Numbered from the stretch's first letter, positions 1 to 9,121 are shown. The stretch: DNA of 64,000 nucleotides from Embleya sp045207785 (GCF_045207785.1 NZ_CP108776.1:4898001-4962000); one strand, 5' to 3'. Notes: generated by a model not told the origin, from the sequence alone. Numbers and translations are program-made.

Positions 1-105
1 CTGACCCGGCTGGTCCGGACCGGTTGGCGGGCCCTGCTCCTGGGCTTCGCCTCCTGGGGCCTGATCGCCGCCGCGGCCTACGGCGGCGTACTGCTGACGA
101 TGTGA
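1..105 (+). CDS. C-terminal end of a membrane protein, possibly YeiH/UPF0324 family (partial)
   Basis: The window opens inside a reading frame that runs from base 1 to a TGA at 103-105, giving 34 residues. They consist of an R-T-G-W-R motif followed by a hydrophobic segment of about 24 residues, which looks like a final transmembrane helix. The pattern resembles the end of the UPF0324/YeiH putative sulfate exporter family, whose last helix follows a similar R-T-G-x-R-x-L-L-L-G stretch. That match is from memory and rests on very little sequence. The gene continues to the left of the window. Confidence 0.45.
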   Translation: MTRLVRTGWRALLLGFASWGLIAAAAYGGVLLTM

Positions 106-795
106 GCCGGTCGGCCGCGAGCCCGCCCGCCGCCGGCGGACCGGCGGCGGCACGCGTCCGGAAGTACGTCGAACCCGCCGACGGCCCGGCGCGTGACGGG
201 CCGTCAGACAGGTTCGACGTCGGCGCCGCGGCGCGGGTCGGCGTGAGGGAGGGTCGGCGTCCAACCAGGGGATCGCCGCCCGTTTCGACGCGGTCGCCCG
301 GACGCACGGTGTCGTCCTGACCAACGCTCGGGCGGGGTCCGGGGTAACGCCCGTTCCCCCCTGCGGCGTCAGAGTGGACCCTCGATCGGGGCCGGGGCGG
401 GCCGGGGAGGGGTTGCCGATCCCGGTTCGCCGCCGGCCCGATCCGGCCGCCGTCGCCCCGCGAATCCGCCGCGATCCCGGCCCGGGCCCGGCCCGGACCC
501 GGCCCCGGAGTCGCCCCCGACGGGCCCCCGGCGCAGTCCCCATCACTCGGTCGGCCGCCCGGGTCTCCCCATTCACGGCGATGTCCCGCTAATGTGCGTG
601 TCTCGCCGAGGCTTTGTCGGGGGCGCCATCCCCGTGCGTGGTCCGGCGGAACGCATCGAGCCCCGATCGGCACGCGTCGTGGTGTCGTTTTTGTCCGGGA
701 GAACCCCGGTCGACACTTCGATTGTGCGGGTCGGCGCAGTAATCTGGTACAGAAAGCCCCGAGGCGCCCCTCCACAGCAAAGACGCCCGATTCCC
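106..795. other. 690-base stretch without a recognisable gene
   Basis: Open frames here have the composition of random GC-rich DNA and no ribosome binding site, so none is called. The last 100 bases before the universal stress gene are less GC-rich and probably hold its promoter, but no hexamer pair is convincing. I see nothing else in it. Confidence 0.4.
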
Positions 796-1293
796 ATGGC
801 TGCTTTCGAGTTCAGTGACCTTCCGGACGGCACACCGTTGCTCCGTCCCGACTCCCCTCATCAGCGCGATCCCGCGTTCCAACATCCCGTCGTCGTCGGT
901 TTCGACGGGTCCGAGTCCAGCGAGCGTGCGCTCGCGTACGCGTCCGGCATGGCGCGCAGGCTCGGCGGCGGGCTCGTGATCGTGCACGTGGCCAATCGCA
1001 TTCCGGCCACCGTGTGGGCCGGCTGTGAGCCGCCGGTCTTCATCGACGTCCCGGACAGCCGCTCCGAGGCCCTGGGCCTGGAATTGGCCTGCGCGGACCA
1101 CCTGAGCGACGTGCCCTGGATCCTGGTCGAGCGCGGGGGTGACATCTGCCACGAGATCGAGGACGTCGCGCGCGAGTTCACCGCCGACGCGATCGTGGTC
1201 GGCGGATCCACCGGCCTCGCCAGCCGGATCTTCGGTTCGGTCGCCTGTCGTCTGGTCAAGCACGCCAAACGCCCGGTCGTCGTGATCCCCTGA
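796..1293 (+). CDS. Universal stress protein (UspA family), 165 aa
   Basis: A single UspA domain fills the protein. After a 30-residue leader, a VVVGFDGSESSERAL segment gives the first strand and the conserved Asp of the nucleotide pocket. Near the C-terminus, VVGGSTG...FGS (residues 134-148) corresponds to the ATP-binding G-x2-G-x9-G-S loop, but only six residues separate the glycines where the classical motif has nine, so ATP binding is uncertain. Usp proteins are cytoplasmic and bind nucleotides during stress or growth arrest; the ligand here is unknown. The ATG at 796 is chosen because homology begins shortly after it. The gene stands alone, followed by a short GGATGGC triplicate near 1310-1330. 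Confidence 0.88.
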   Translation: MAAFEFSDLPDGTPLLRPDSPHQRDPAFQHPVVVGFDGSESSERALAYASGMARRLGGGLVIVHVANRIPATVWAGCEPPVFIDVPDSRSEALGLELACADHLSDVPWILVERGGDICHEIEDVAREFTADAIVVGGSTGLASRIFGSVACRLVKHAKRPVVVIP

Positions 1294-1536
1294 TCCGACC
1301 TCCCGTCCGGATGGCGGATGGCGGATGGCCGGGATCGGTGCGCCGCGTGGATCGGGCGCCGATCGAGCGCCGACCCGGCGCCGTGATCGCGTGCCGTGAT
1401 CACGCGCCCCCGTCGAGTGCCGTCTTCGGCCGCCGCGACCGGGCAATCCCGAAGATCACCGTTGTGTCGTCGAACCTCGAACGCATCTGCATTACGTTGG
1501 CCGCGAACATGGTCACGAGGATCGCGAGGCACGAGG

Positions 1537-2742
1537 TTGGCGGATTACCGGATCGAGGACCTCGCCCGCGAGGGGGGCACGACCGTACGCAATGTACGGG
1601 CGTACCAGGACCGCGGGCTGTTGCCGCGGCCGCGGCGACAAGGACGGGTGTCGCTGTACGACGACGGGCACCTGGGCCGACTCCGGCTGATCGGACAGCT
1701 TCTGGAGCGTGGGTACAGCCTCGTCAGCATCAAGGAACTCCTGGACGCGTGGGACGGCGGGCGCAGTCTCGGCGGGGTGCTCGGTCTGGTGGCCGAGGCG
1801 AGCGGGCCGTGGAGCGACGAGTCGCCGGAGCGGATGACCCGGGCCGAGCTGATCGCGATGTTCGGCGGGCTGTCGGATCCGGTCGCGCTCGCGGGGGCGG
1901 TGCGGCTCGGGCTGCTCGAACCCGAGGACGACTCGCTGATGGTGTTCCGGGTGCCCAGTCCGCGCGAGCTGGCGGTCGGCGCCGAACTGCACGCGGCCGG
2001 GGTTCCGGTGGCGGCGGTCACCGAGCAGCTGCGGATGTTGCGGTCGGCGATGGAGCACGTGGCCGAGGGCTTCGGCCGGCTGATGGAGTCGCATCTGCTC
2101 CCGGCCGACGGGGACGCGGACGAGACGGCGGAGATGATCCGCCGGATGCGACCGCTGGCGCTGCGCGCGGTGGAGGCCGAACTCGCGCGGGCGATGCGGC
2201 GGACGGCGTCGCGCCGGCTCGGCGAGGAGCTCGGGAAGGTGCTGCGCGAGGAGCCCGCCGAGGCTCGGGCCCACGAGGAGCCGGTCGCCGAGGAGGAACC
2301 GGCGCTCGATCGGCATCAGTTCATGTCCGAGGCGTGGATCCAGGCGGTGTCCCGGCTCAGCCGGCTGATAACCCCCGACCCGGAGAAGCGCACGACGCAT
2401 CCCGCGGTCGTGGACATCGTGGTGAGCGACGTCCCGGGCCGGGTCGACCCGGCGGAGCTGCACCTGGACGTCTTCCAGGGCCGCGTCCTGGTCCGCCCGG
2501 GGCTGCTGCCGGGGCCGGACCTGGTCGTGCACATGGACTACGAGACCGCGCGCCGGGTGATCCTGCTCAACGACCGGCACGCGCCGCGCGAGGCGCTCGC
2601 GACCGGCCGGATGACCGCGCGCGGCGACCTGTTCGGCCTCACCGTGTTCCGCGAGGCGCTCGCGAGCCTGTCGAACTGGGACCTGGGCGCGGTGCTGCGC
2701 GAGCTGACGGCGGGCGAGGACGCGCCGGGCGAACCGGAGTAG
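1537..2742 (+). CDS. MerR-family transcriptional regulator with C-terminal SCP2-like domain, 401 aa
   Basis: Residues 1-70 form a MerR winged helix: a DYRIEDLAREGGTTVRNVR recognition region, then YQDRGLLPRP and a SLYDDGHL wing. The middle is helical with a basic, Ala-rich connector. Residues about 300-390 resemble an SCP2 sterol/lipid carrier fold, ending in a G-R-M-x-A-R-G-D-L motif, so the effector may be a hydrophobic ligand (inference). The start is a TTG at 1537 with GCGAGG about seven bases upstream; no in-frame ATG fits the domain boundary. It ends 45 bases from the convergent TetR gene, with an inverted repeat between them. No target is obvious; autoregulation is usual for MerR proteins. 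Confidence 0.85.
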   Translation: MADYRIEDLAREGGTTVRNVRAYQDRGLLPRPRRQGRVSLYDDGHLGRLRLIGQLLERGYSLVSIKELLDAWDGGRSLGGVLGLVAEASGPWSDESPERMTRAELIAMFGGLSDPVALAGAVRLGLLEPEDDSLMVFRVPSPRELAVGAELHAAGVPVAAVTEQLRMLRSAMEHVAEGFGRLMESHLLPADGDADETAEMIRRMRPLALRAVEAELARAMRRTASRRLGEELGKVLREEPAEARAHEEPVAEEEPALDRHQFMSEAWIQAVSRLSRLITPDPEKRTTHPAVVDIVVSDVPGRVDPAELHLDVFQGRVLVRPGLLPGPDLVVHMDYETARRVILLNDRHAPREALATGRMTARGDLFGLTVFREALASLSNWDLGAVLRELTAGEDAPGEPE

Positions 2743-2773
2743 GACGCGCCCCGGGGCCGGGTCCGGGGCGTCC
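2742..2773. terminator. GC-rich hairpin between convergent genes
   Basis: GGACG at 2742-2746 and CCCCGG pair with CCGGGG and CGTCC at 2763-2773, with a two-base bulge. It lies exactly at the end of the MerR-type gene and 15 bases before the stop of the convergent TetR gene, the place for a bidirectional terminator. Confidence 0.55.
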
Positions 2774-2787
2774 GGTCCCGGGCGCCG

Positions 2788-3456
2788 TCAGGCCCGGATC
2801 CGGGACAGCAGGTGTTCCACGTAGTCGCGGAACAGCGTCGCCATGTCCACGTGCTCGGGGTCGAGCAGCCATTGCAGCTGTAGGCCGTCCATCATCGCGA
2901 AGACCTGCGTGCCGACCGCGTGCACGTCCAGGTCCGCGCGCAGCTCGCCGGAGCGCCGACCGGCTTCGAGGGATTCGGTGATCCCGGCCCGCAGACCCGA
3001 ATAACGGTCCTGCGCCCAGCCGTGCGCGGGGTGGTCGGTGGTCACGGCCTCGCCGGTGAGCACCGTGAAGAGCTGGACCAGGCCGGGGATGTTGCGGTTG
3101 TGCTCGGCGAGTTCGGCGAGCTTGTACAGCGCCGCCTCGCCGCCGGGGAGCTCGCCCAGGTCCAGGTGCTCCGCGTCCATGCGGTCGCGCAGGTCGAGCA
3201 CGGCCACCAGGAGTTCCTGCTTGCTGCGGAAGTGGTGCAGCAGTCCGGCCTGGGTCAGTTCGGCGCGCTCGGCGATGCGGGCGAGCGAGGTGCCCCGGTA
3301 GCCGTTCTCGGCGAATTCCTGGAGGGCGATGTTGAGGATGCGGGTCCGCCGCGCGTCGCCCGAGGCGTAGCCGCGCCCGCGTGGTCTCGCCCGAGGGGCT
3401 CGGGTCGCGGGCGGGGTCGGCGGGGTACCGGGGGTCTCGTCGGGCTGCGCGTCCAT
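2788..3456 (-). CDS. TetR-family transcriptional regulator, 222 aa
   Basis: After a Pro-rich 35-residue leader, residues about 36-85 form the TetR HTH: RRTRILNIALQEFAENGY, then GTSLARIAERAELTQAGLLHHF, with the usual Lys-Gln-Glu-Leu after it. The C-terminal ligand domain contains a helix ending VFAMMDGLQLQWLL, as in many regulators of sugar or drug genes. The gene is divergent from the GH3 glycosidase with 159 bases between the starts, so the glycosidase is its most likely target. The ATG at 3456 is preceded by a purine-rich stretch. The ligand cannot be predicted. Confidence 0.88.
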   Translation of the reverse strand: MDAQPDETPGTPPTPPATRAPRARPRGRGYASGDARRTRILNIALQEFAENGYRGTSLARIAERAELTQAGLLHHFRSKQELLVAVLDLRDRMDAEHLDLGELPGGEAALYKLAELAEHNRNIPGLVQLFTVLTGEAVTTDHPAHGWAQDRYSGLRAGITESLEAGRRSGELRADLDVHAVGTQVFAMMDGLQLQWLLDPEHVDMATLFRDYVEHLLSRIRA

Positions 3457-3615
3457 GGGGCCATCCTGCCGTGTCCCGGAGGGGTCCCGTCGAGGGGTAT
3501 ATCACGTCGAGATAACAAAGCTACCGGTCAAAAGGTTTTTGGAGTTACGGTACGAACGGATCCCGCCGCCGACACGACCGGCGGGGCGACGAGGGATGAG
3601 GACGGAAGGCAGACG
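3457..3615. promoter_or_regulatory. Divergent promoter region between the TetR gene and the GH3 glycosidase
   Basis: This is the only AT-richer patch nearby, around 3500-3545. It contains ACCGGT and an AAAA-GG-TTTT dyad (about 3526-3541), the best candidates for the TetR operator. GGAAGG at about 3604-3609 is the ribosome binding site of the glycosidase. Confidence 0.4.
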
Positions 3616-6081
3616 ATGGCGTCTCACACCACACCCACCGGCACCGAGGCCACGGACGAAGAGCTGCGTGGCCTCGTGGCGCAGCTGACGCTCGAGGAGA
3701 AGCTCTCCCTCGTCGTCGGCGAGGACTTCTGGTCGCTCCCCGAGATCCCGAGGATCGGCCTGCGCAAGCTGCGCGTGTCCGACGGCCCGGTCGGCGTCCG
3801 CGGCGTCACGTGGGACGAGCGCGACACGTCGCTGCTGTTCCCGAGCCCGACCGCGCTCGCCGCCGCGTGGGACCCCGAGGTCACCCGCCGGGCCGGTTTC
3901 ATCATGGGCGCGCAGACCCGGGACAAGGACATCCACGTCCTGCTCGCGCCGACCGTGAACCTGCACCGCAGCCCGCTCGGCGGCCGGCACTTCGAGTGCT
4001 ACTCCGAGGACCCGCTGCTCACGTCGAGGATCGCGACCGCGTTCATCGAGGGCGTGCAGTCCGCCGGTGTCGGCGCCACCATCAAGCACTTCGTGGGCAA
4101 CGAGACCGAAGACGACCGCATGTCGTACGACTCGCGGATCGACGAGCGCTCGCTGCGCGAGGTCTACCTGGCGCCGTTCGAGGAGGCCGTCCGCACCGGT
4201 CGGGTCTGGCTCGTGATGAGCGCGTACAACCAGGTCAACGGCGAGACCATGACCGAGAACTCGCGGCTGGTCAACGGGGTCCTCAAGGACGAGTGGGGCT
4301 TCGACGGCGTCGTCGTCTCGGACTGGATGGCCGTTCGCTCGACCGAGGCCGCGGCCGCCGGCGGCACCGACGTCGCGATGCCCGGTCCGACCGAGGTGTG
4401 GGGCGAGCCGCTGCTGGCCGCCGTGCGCGAGGGCCGGGTCGCCGAGGCCGTCATCGACGACCGGGTCGAGCGCGTCCTGCGGCTCGCCGCCCGCGTCGGC
4501 GTGCTCGGCGACCGCACGCCGGCCACGACCACCACGCCGGACGACGCGGTCGCCACGCTGCGCGCGATCGCCGCGCGGGCGATGGTGCTGCTCGGCAACG
4601 ACGGCACGCTTCCGCTGGACACCTCGGCGCTCTCGCGCGTCGCGCTGATCGGCCCGAACGCGCTGCGACTGTCCGCGCAGGGCGGCGGCAGCGCGCACGT
4701 GAATCCCTCGCACGTGGTCTCGATCCCCGAGGGGCTGCGCGCCGCGCTCGGTGCCGGCGTCGAACTGACGCTGACCGAGGGCGCGTTCACGCACCGCGCG
4801 CTCGCCGACCTCTCGCTCGACATGGCCACCGACCCGGACGACGGCGAGGCCGGCCTGCGTGCCGAGTTCCTCGACGCCGACGGCAACGTGCTGGGTTCCG
4901 AGCACCGGCTGGGCTCCAGCCTGATGTTCTGGCCGGACAACATCCCGGCCGGCGCGACCGTGATCCGACTGCGGGTGAACATCACGCCGACGATCACCGG
5001 GACGAACATCCTGGACGTACGCGGCGCGGGCCGGTTCGAGGTGACCATCGACGGCGCGACCCGCACGATCGACATGACCGCGCCCGAGGGCACGGACGCG
5101 ATCGAGGCGATCATGCGCCCCGAGGCCACCCGTATCGAGATCGAGGCCACCGCCGGTACGCCGGTGGCCGTCTCGGTCGACTTCACCCAGGGCAGCCGGT
5201 TCTTCATGGCCGCGCTGGGCCTGGGCTGGGCGAACCCGCGGCTGTCCGAGGACGCCGAGCTGGACGCCGCGGTCGAGGCCGCGCGGGCGGCCGACGTCGC
5301 CGTGGTCGTGGTCGGCACCACCGACGACATCGAGTCGGAGGGCTTCGACCGCAAGGACCTCGCGCTCCCGGGCCGCTCGGACGAGCTGGTCCGCCGGGTC
5401 GCCGCGGCCAACCCGAGGACGGTCGTGGTCGTCAACGCGGGCTCGCCCGTGCTGATGCCTTGGCGGGACGAGGTCGCCGCCGTGGTGTGGGCGTGGCTGC
5501 CCGGTCAGGAGGGCGGCGCGTCGCTGGGCGACGTGCTGACCGGCGTCGTCGAGCCCGGTGGCCGACTGCCCACGACGTACCCGGCCGCCGCGGCCGACGT
5601 GCCGGTGTACTCCACCGAGCGCGTGGACGGCGGGCACGACTACGCGGTGCGGTCCAGCAACATCGGCTACCGCGCGTGGGCCCTGGGCGAGGCCGCTCCG
5701 GCGTACCCGTTCGGGCACGGCCTGGGCTACACGACGTGGGAGTACGAAGGCGTCGCGGTCAAGGGCGACGCGTCCGGCCTCACCGTCGAGATCGCGGTGG
5801 CCAACACCGGTGACCGGGCCGGCCGTGAGGTGGCGCAGGTGTACCTGGAGACCGCCGACGGCACGCTGATGGGCCGTCAGGAGCCGATCCGCCTGGTCGG
5901 GTTCGCGGCGATCGACGCCCCGTCCGGCGCCAAGGTCACGGCCACGGTCGAGATCGACGCGCGCACGCTGGCCCGCTGGGACGAGCGGGGCGCGGCCTGG
6001 GTGACCACCCCGGGCACGTACCGGCTGCGCGTCGGCCGTTCGCTCGGCGACCTGCGGCTCGACGCCGACGTCACGCTGTAG
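3616..6081 (+). CDS. Glycoside hydrolase family 3 beta-glucosidase, 821 aa
   Basis: A complete GH3 enzyme without a signal peptide, so it acts in the cytoplasm on imported oligosaccharides. Residues about 15-300 are the TIM-barrel domain: KLRVSDGPVGVRG, the KHF-x-GNE substrate loop and the nucleophile Asp236 in VVSDWMAV. The second alpha/beta domain carries the acid/base Glu in ESEGFDRKDL (573-582). Between these, around 400-540, lies a PA14-like insertion that shapes the pocket in some GH3 beta-glucosidases. The C-terminus is a fibronectin-III-like fold (about 720-815). The ATG at 3616 follows GGAAGG. It is divergent from a TetR gene and ends in a strong hairpin, so it is monocistronic. Beta-xylosidase activity is also possible. 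Confidence 0.93.
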   Translation: MASHTTPTGTEATDEELRGLVAQLTLEEKLSLVVGEDFWSLPEIPRIGLRKLRVSDGPVGVRGVTWDERDTSLLFPSPTALAAAWDPEVTRRAGFIMGAQTRDKDIHVLLAPTVNLHRSPLGGRHFECYSEDPLLTSRIATAFIEGVQSAGVGATIKHFVGNETEDDRMSYDSRIDERSLREVYLAPFEEAVRTGRVWLVMSAYNQVNGETMTENSRLVNGVLKDEWGFDGVVVSDWMAVRSTEAAAAGGTDVAMPGPTEVWGEPLLAAVREGRVAEAVIDDRVERVLRLAARVGVLGDRTPATTTTPDDAVATLRAIAARAMVLLGNDGTLPLDTSALSRVALIGPNALRLSAQGGGSAHVNPSHVVSIPEGLRAALGAGVELTLTEGAFTHRALADLSLDMATDPDDGEAGLRAEFLDADGNVLGSEHRLGSSLMFWPDNIPAGATVIRLRVNITPTITGTNILDVRGAGRFEVTIDGATRTIDMTAPEGTDAIEAIMRPEATRIEIEATAGTPVAVSVDFTQGSRFFMAALGLGWANPRLSEDAELDAAVEAARAADVAVVVVGTTDDIESEGFDRKDLALPGRSDELVRRVAAANPRTVVVVNAGSPVLMPWRDEVAAVVWAWLPGQEGGASLGDVLTGVVEPGGRLPTTYPAAAADVPVYSTERVDGGHDYAVRSSNIGYRAWALGEAAPAYPFGHGLGYTTWEYEGVAVKGDASGLTVEIAVANTGDRAGREVAQVYLETADGTLMGRQEPIRLVGFAAIDAPSGAKVTATVEIDARTLARWDERGAAWVTTPGTYRLRVGRSLGDLRLDADVTL

Positions 6082-6090
6082 CACCGCCCC

Positions 6091-6128
6091 GTTCCGGACC
6101 GCGAGGCCGCCACCTCGCGGTCCGGAAC
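6091..6128 (+). terminator. Strong hairpin terminator after the GH3 gene
   Basis: A perfect 16-bp inverted repeat (6091-6106 with 6113-6128) and a six-base loop begins ten bases after the glycosidase stop codon. There is no U-tract, as is common in high-GC actinomycetes. Confidence 0.85.
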
Positions 6129-6522
6129 CGGCGCACCGACGGCCCCCACGGGCCGCCCACGGACCCGGCCGCACCGAGGGGGAGTCACGGCCCCACCCGG
6201 TGCGGTCGTTCGCGTGCGGGGACGGGCGGGTCGGAAGCCGAAGTCGGCGCCGCTCTGCGTGTCGAGCGGAAACGGGCCCCCGTTCGGCCATCGACTCGGC
6301 GTCGTCGTCTCGGAGGTTCGAGAGCCGTGACGCCGAGGGTTTCGGCGATCGCCGGAGAGGCACTGCGGCGGCCGAGGAGTCGGTGTCCGGGATCGGGGCC
6401 GCGCGGTGGGTCGGGTGGGAAGGTGGGCCCGCTGTCCGGGTTCGCGTTGTGTGGGGTGCCGTGGGCGGCGTAGCGTGCGGTGACCTGAGTGTCACACGCG
6501 TGTTATCAGGAGGATTTCGATC
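6129..6522. promoter_or_regulatory. Gene-free stretch with a dyad operator upstream of the DUF397 gene
   Basis: No supported gene. At the right-hand end, GTGAC (6480-6484) is repeated inverted as GTCAC (6491-6495) and overlaps a perfect ten-base palindrome ACACGCGTGT at 6494-6503, seven bases before the ribosome binding site of the next gene. A regulator bound here would block transcription or initiation. The rest shows no structure. Confidence 0.45.
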
Positions 6523-6825
6523 ATGAGTACCGGCGAGTCCGAGCAGCCTTCGCGGCAGCAGCTCGACGATGAGAAGACCGCGCTGTACGCCATGGACATC
6601 AGCGGCGTCACGTGGGTCGGCTACGGCGAGGACACCACGGGCGAGGGCATCGTCGAGACGGCCGAGTTGCCCGGTGGCGGCATGGCGATGCGGAACTCCA
6701 TCCACCCCGAGGGGCCGATCCTGCGGTTCACCGAGGGCGAGTGGACCGCGTTCGTGCTCGGGGTGCGGGACGGCGAGTTCGACCTCGACCGGCTCGCGGA
6801 GCCACTGCCGGAGCAGCGTGGCTGA
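6523..6825 (+). CDS. DUF397 domain protein, 100 aa
   Basis: A small acidic cytoplasmic protein. It has the DUF397 signature: ITWxG, a VETAELPGGGMAMRNS-type strand, then ILRFTEGEWTAFVLGVRDGEFD. In actinomycetes these proteins are usually encoded beside a helix-turn-helix partner and act as its antagonist or target, in BldB- and WhiJ-like developmental pairs. Here no XRE gene adjoins it, so it is an orphan. The leader of about 35 residues is longer than usual. The ATG at 6523 has an excellent AGGAGGA ribosome binding site. Confidence 0.82.
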   Translation: MSTGESEQPSRQQLDDEKTALYAMDISGVTWVGYGEDTTGEGIVETAELPGGGMAMRNSIHPEGPILRFTEGEWTAFVLGVRDGEFDLDRLAEPLPEQRG

Positions 6826-6931
6826 CGCCGCGTCAAGCCGCGCTCGAAGGAGCTAATTGCCGTATTCGACCGTTTGACGGCCTGTGTACCGGTTACCTCT
6901 CGGTGGATATCCCACCGACGGAGGAAGACCC

Positions 6932-7618
6932 GTGTCCACAGCCACCCCCGGGGTGGAGATCAGCGCGGTCGGCCTGGCGGCCCACGGACCGGACGGCACG
7001 ATCTTTCGTGACGTCCGACTGACCGCGCCCGCGGCCGGACTGACGGTGATCGCCGGCCCCGGTGGCGCCGGCCGGACCTCGCTCCTGCTCGCCCTCGGCG
7101 GCCGGTTCCGGACCAGCGCCGGCACGGTGACCGTCGACGGCAGCCGCAACGCCAAGGTCGCCCGGGCCCGGACCGCGATCGCCCGCGCGCGGCCGGGGCT
7201 CGACCTCGAAGAGCACCTGCTGGTGTCCGAGGCCGTCGCCGAGGCTCAGGCCATCGGCGGCGGCCGGCCCGCCGACGTGGCGCTCGCGCGGATGTACGAC
7301 CTGCTGCGCGTCGATCCACCCGGCCACGCGCTCGTCGAGCACCTGTCGACCGTCGAGCAACTGCTCTTCGCGGTCGCGCTCGCCGCCGCCGGTCACCCCG
7401 GCGCGGTGCTCGTGGACGACGTCGACACCGGGATCGCGGGCGCCGACCTGTCCCGCGCCTGGCGCGCGCTGCGCGAACTCGCCGACAGCGGCGTCACCGT
7501 CGTCGCCACCGCGACCGCGCCGCCGCCGACCGGCGCCGATCACGTGGTGGACCTGCCCGGACACCACCTGCATCCGCGGGTCGCACACCATCAGCACCCG
7601 AGAGGCGGTACCGCCTGA
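6932..7618 (+). CDS. ABC-transporter-type ATPase with degenerate Walker A, 228 aa
   Basis: The protein has the ABC ATPase layout: an aromatic-less A region, a Walker A-like GPGGAGRTS (residues 41-49), a short helical part, a C-motif-like LSTVEQ, then the Walker B AVLVDDVD. The Walker A lysine is arginine (Arg48) and the signature loop departs from LSGGQ, so ATP turnover may be weak or absent. The GTG at 6932 follows GGAGGAAG. Its TGA overlaps the ATG of the YhgE-like membrane gene (TGATG), so the two are translationally coupled and probably form one exporter-like complex. Substrate unknown. Confidence 0.75.
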   Translation: MSTATPGVEISAVGLAAHGPDGTIFRDVRLTAPAAGLTVIAGPGGAGRTSLLLALGGRFRTSAGTVTVDGSRNAKVARARTAIARARPGLDLEEHLLVSEAVAEAQAIGGGRPADVALARMYDLLRVDPPGHALVEHLSTVEQLLFAVALAAAGHPGAVLVDDVDTGIAGADLSRAWRALRELADSGVTVVATATAPPPTGADHVVDLPGHHLHPRVAHHQHPRGGTA

Positions 7619-8979
7619 TGGGTGTGCTGCGCCTGGCCTGGCTCGAACTCCGGCGCTTCCGCGGGCCGTTGCCACGGCTGGTGCCGGTCATGCTGATGCT
7701 CGTGCCGACCCTGTACGGCGCCCTGTACCTGTGGTCCAACTGGGACCCCTACGGCAAGCTCGGTGAGGTGCCGGTCGCGTTCGTGAACGAGGACCGGCCC
7801 GTGGACGTGCGGGGGCAGCACATCGACGCGGGCGGCCGGCTCACCGCCGTGATCCGGCAGGACGAGAACTTCGACTGGAAGGTCACCGACGCGAAGGAGG
7901 CCAGGCGGGGCCTGGACGACGGCGACTACCACTTCATCGTCACCGTGCCACCGGACTTCAGCGCCACGCTGGCCACCACCGCGTCGCCGCAGCCCAGGCA
8001 GGCGAAGCTGTACATGACCCTGGACGACGCCAACGGCTTCATCATCGGCAAGATGGCCGAGATCGCCAAGACCGAGCTCCAGCAGCAGATCTCGGCCACC
8101 GCGCAAAGCACCCTCGTGCAGCAGTCGTACGGCCAAACGGGCGTGCTCAAGGAACAGTTGACCCGTTCGGCCGACGGCGTGCGGGAACTCGCCGCGGGCC
8201 TCGGCCAGGTTCCCGAGGACGAACTCCGGGCCGAGGCCGAGCAACTCGCCGACGGGCTCACCCGGCTCGACGAGTCGGTCCCGGCGCCGCCGGCGCCGCA
8301 GGCCGCGCAGGGCGACGCGCAGGTGCTCGGGGCGCCGGTGGTGGTCGAGGTGTCCAACGTGCACCCGGCGGGGCTGTACGGGCGGGGCCTGGCGCCGTTC
8401 TTCTTCGGGATCGCGCTGTGGGTGTTCGGCCTGGTGGGCTACCTGCTGCTGCGGCCGTACAACCCGCGCGCGCTCGCGGGGCGGGCCGGCGCGGTCAAGG
8501 TCGCGATCGCCGGGTGGCTTCCGGTCGCGGCGCTCGGCGTGCTCGCCGCGTTCGTGCTGTACGCCGTGGTCGAACTCGGGCTCGATCTGGACGCGGACGA
8601 TCCGGGCCCGAGTCTGTTGCTGATCGCCCTGGCAGCCGCGACGTTCGTCGCGATCGCGCAGTTTCTCCGGGCCGCGCTCGGGGCGGTCGGCGACGTGGTG
8701 GTCCTGGTCCTGTTGATGCTCCAGCTCACCTCGTGCGGCGGGCTCTATCCGGTGACCACGACACCCGCGCCGTTCCAGGCGCTGCATCCGGTGCTGCCGA
8801 TGACCTACCTGGTGAACGGCCTGCGGGTCACCCTCACGGGTGGTGACGGCGCGCGTCTGGGCGTCGCCTTCGCGGTGCTCGGCGGATATCTCGTGGTCGC
8901 GCTGATCGCCACCACATTCGTGGTCCGACACCGCCGGATGTGGACGATGGCATCACTCAAACCGGCCGTCGACTTGTGA
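7618..8979 (+). CDS. YhgE/Pip-like ABC-2 type membrane protein, 453 aa
   Basis: One N-terminal membrane helix (about residues 20-40) is followed by an extracytoplasmic region of roughly 230 residues and then by five or six membrane helices (about 265-440). This is the YhgE/Pip and ABC-2 permease layout. An N-terminal LVPTLYGALYLWSNWDPYGKL segment is characteristic of the family. At 453 residues it is shorter than the usual 600-800 because the coiled extracellular region is reduced. It overlaps the stop of the preceding ABC-like ATPase. Family members act as export or phage-receptor proteins; the cargo here is unknown. Confidence 0.82.
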   Translation: MGVLRLAWLELRRFRGPLPRLVPVMLMLVPTLYGALYLWSNWDPYGKLGEVPVAFVNEDRPVDVRGQHIDAGGRLTAVIRQDENFDWKVTDAKEARRGLDDGDYHFIVTVPPDFSATLATTASPQPRQAKLYMTLDDANGFIIGKMAEIAKTELQQQISATAQSTLVQQSYGQTGVLKEQLTRSADGVRELAAGLGQVPEDELRAEAEQLADGLTRLDESVPAPPAPQAAQGDAQVLGAPVVVEVSNVHPAGLYGRGLAPFFFGIALWVFGLVGYLLLRPYNPRALAGRAGAVKVAIAGWLPVAALGVLAAFVLYAVVELGLDLDADDPGPSLLLIALAAATFVAIAQFLRAALGAVGDVVVLVLLMLQLTSCGGLYPVTTTPAPFQALHPVLPMTYLVNGLRVTLTGGDGARLGVAFAVLGGYLVVALIATTFVVRHRRMWTMASLKPAVDL

Positions 8980-9002
8980 CCACGCACTACCGATGGGTCA
9001 AT

Positions 9003-9035
9003 GCGCTCCCCCGTACGGTTGTACCGGGGGAGCGC
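9003..9035 (+). terminator. Hairpin terminator after the YhgE-like gene
   Basis: GCGCTCCCCC pairs perfectly with GGGGGAGCGC (9003-9012 with 9026-9035), extended by a short inner stem around a GGTT loop. It starts 24 bases after the stop codon. Confidence 0.8.
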
Positions 9036-9121
9036 AACCACGTCCGCTCCGCGCGCGTCGCCCACAATCAGGGGGTACCGCGGGTTTGCCACCTGTGGTG
9101 GAGGAGGGAGAATCAGCGGCG

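Noticed and set aside
6200..6526. 108-codon frame between the GH3 and DUF397 genes
   Set aside because: Arg/Ser-rich with no ribosome binding site; it runs over the terminator-proximal region and the operator.
3502..6705. Long open frame antisense to the GH3 gene
   Set aside because: It mirrors the codon pattern of the real gene; the residues are low-complexity Arg/Gly/Val sequence without domains.
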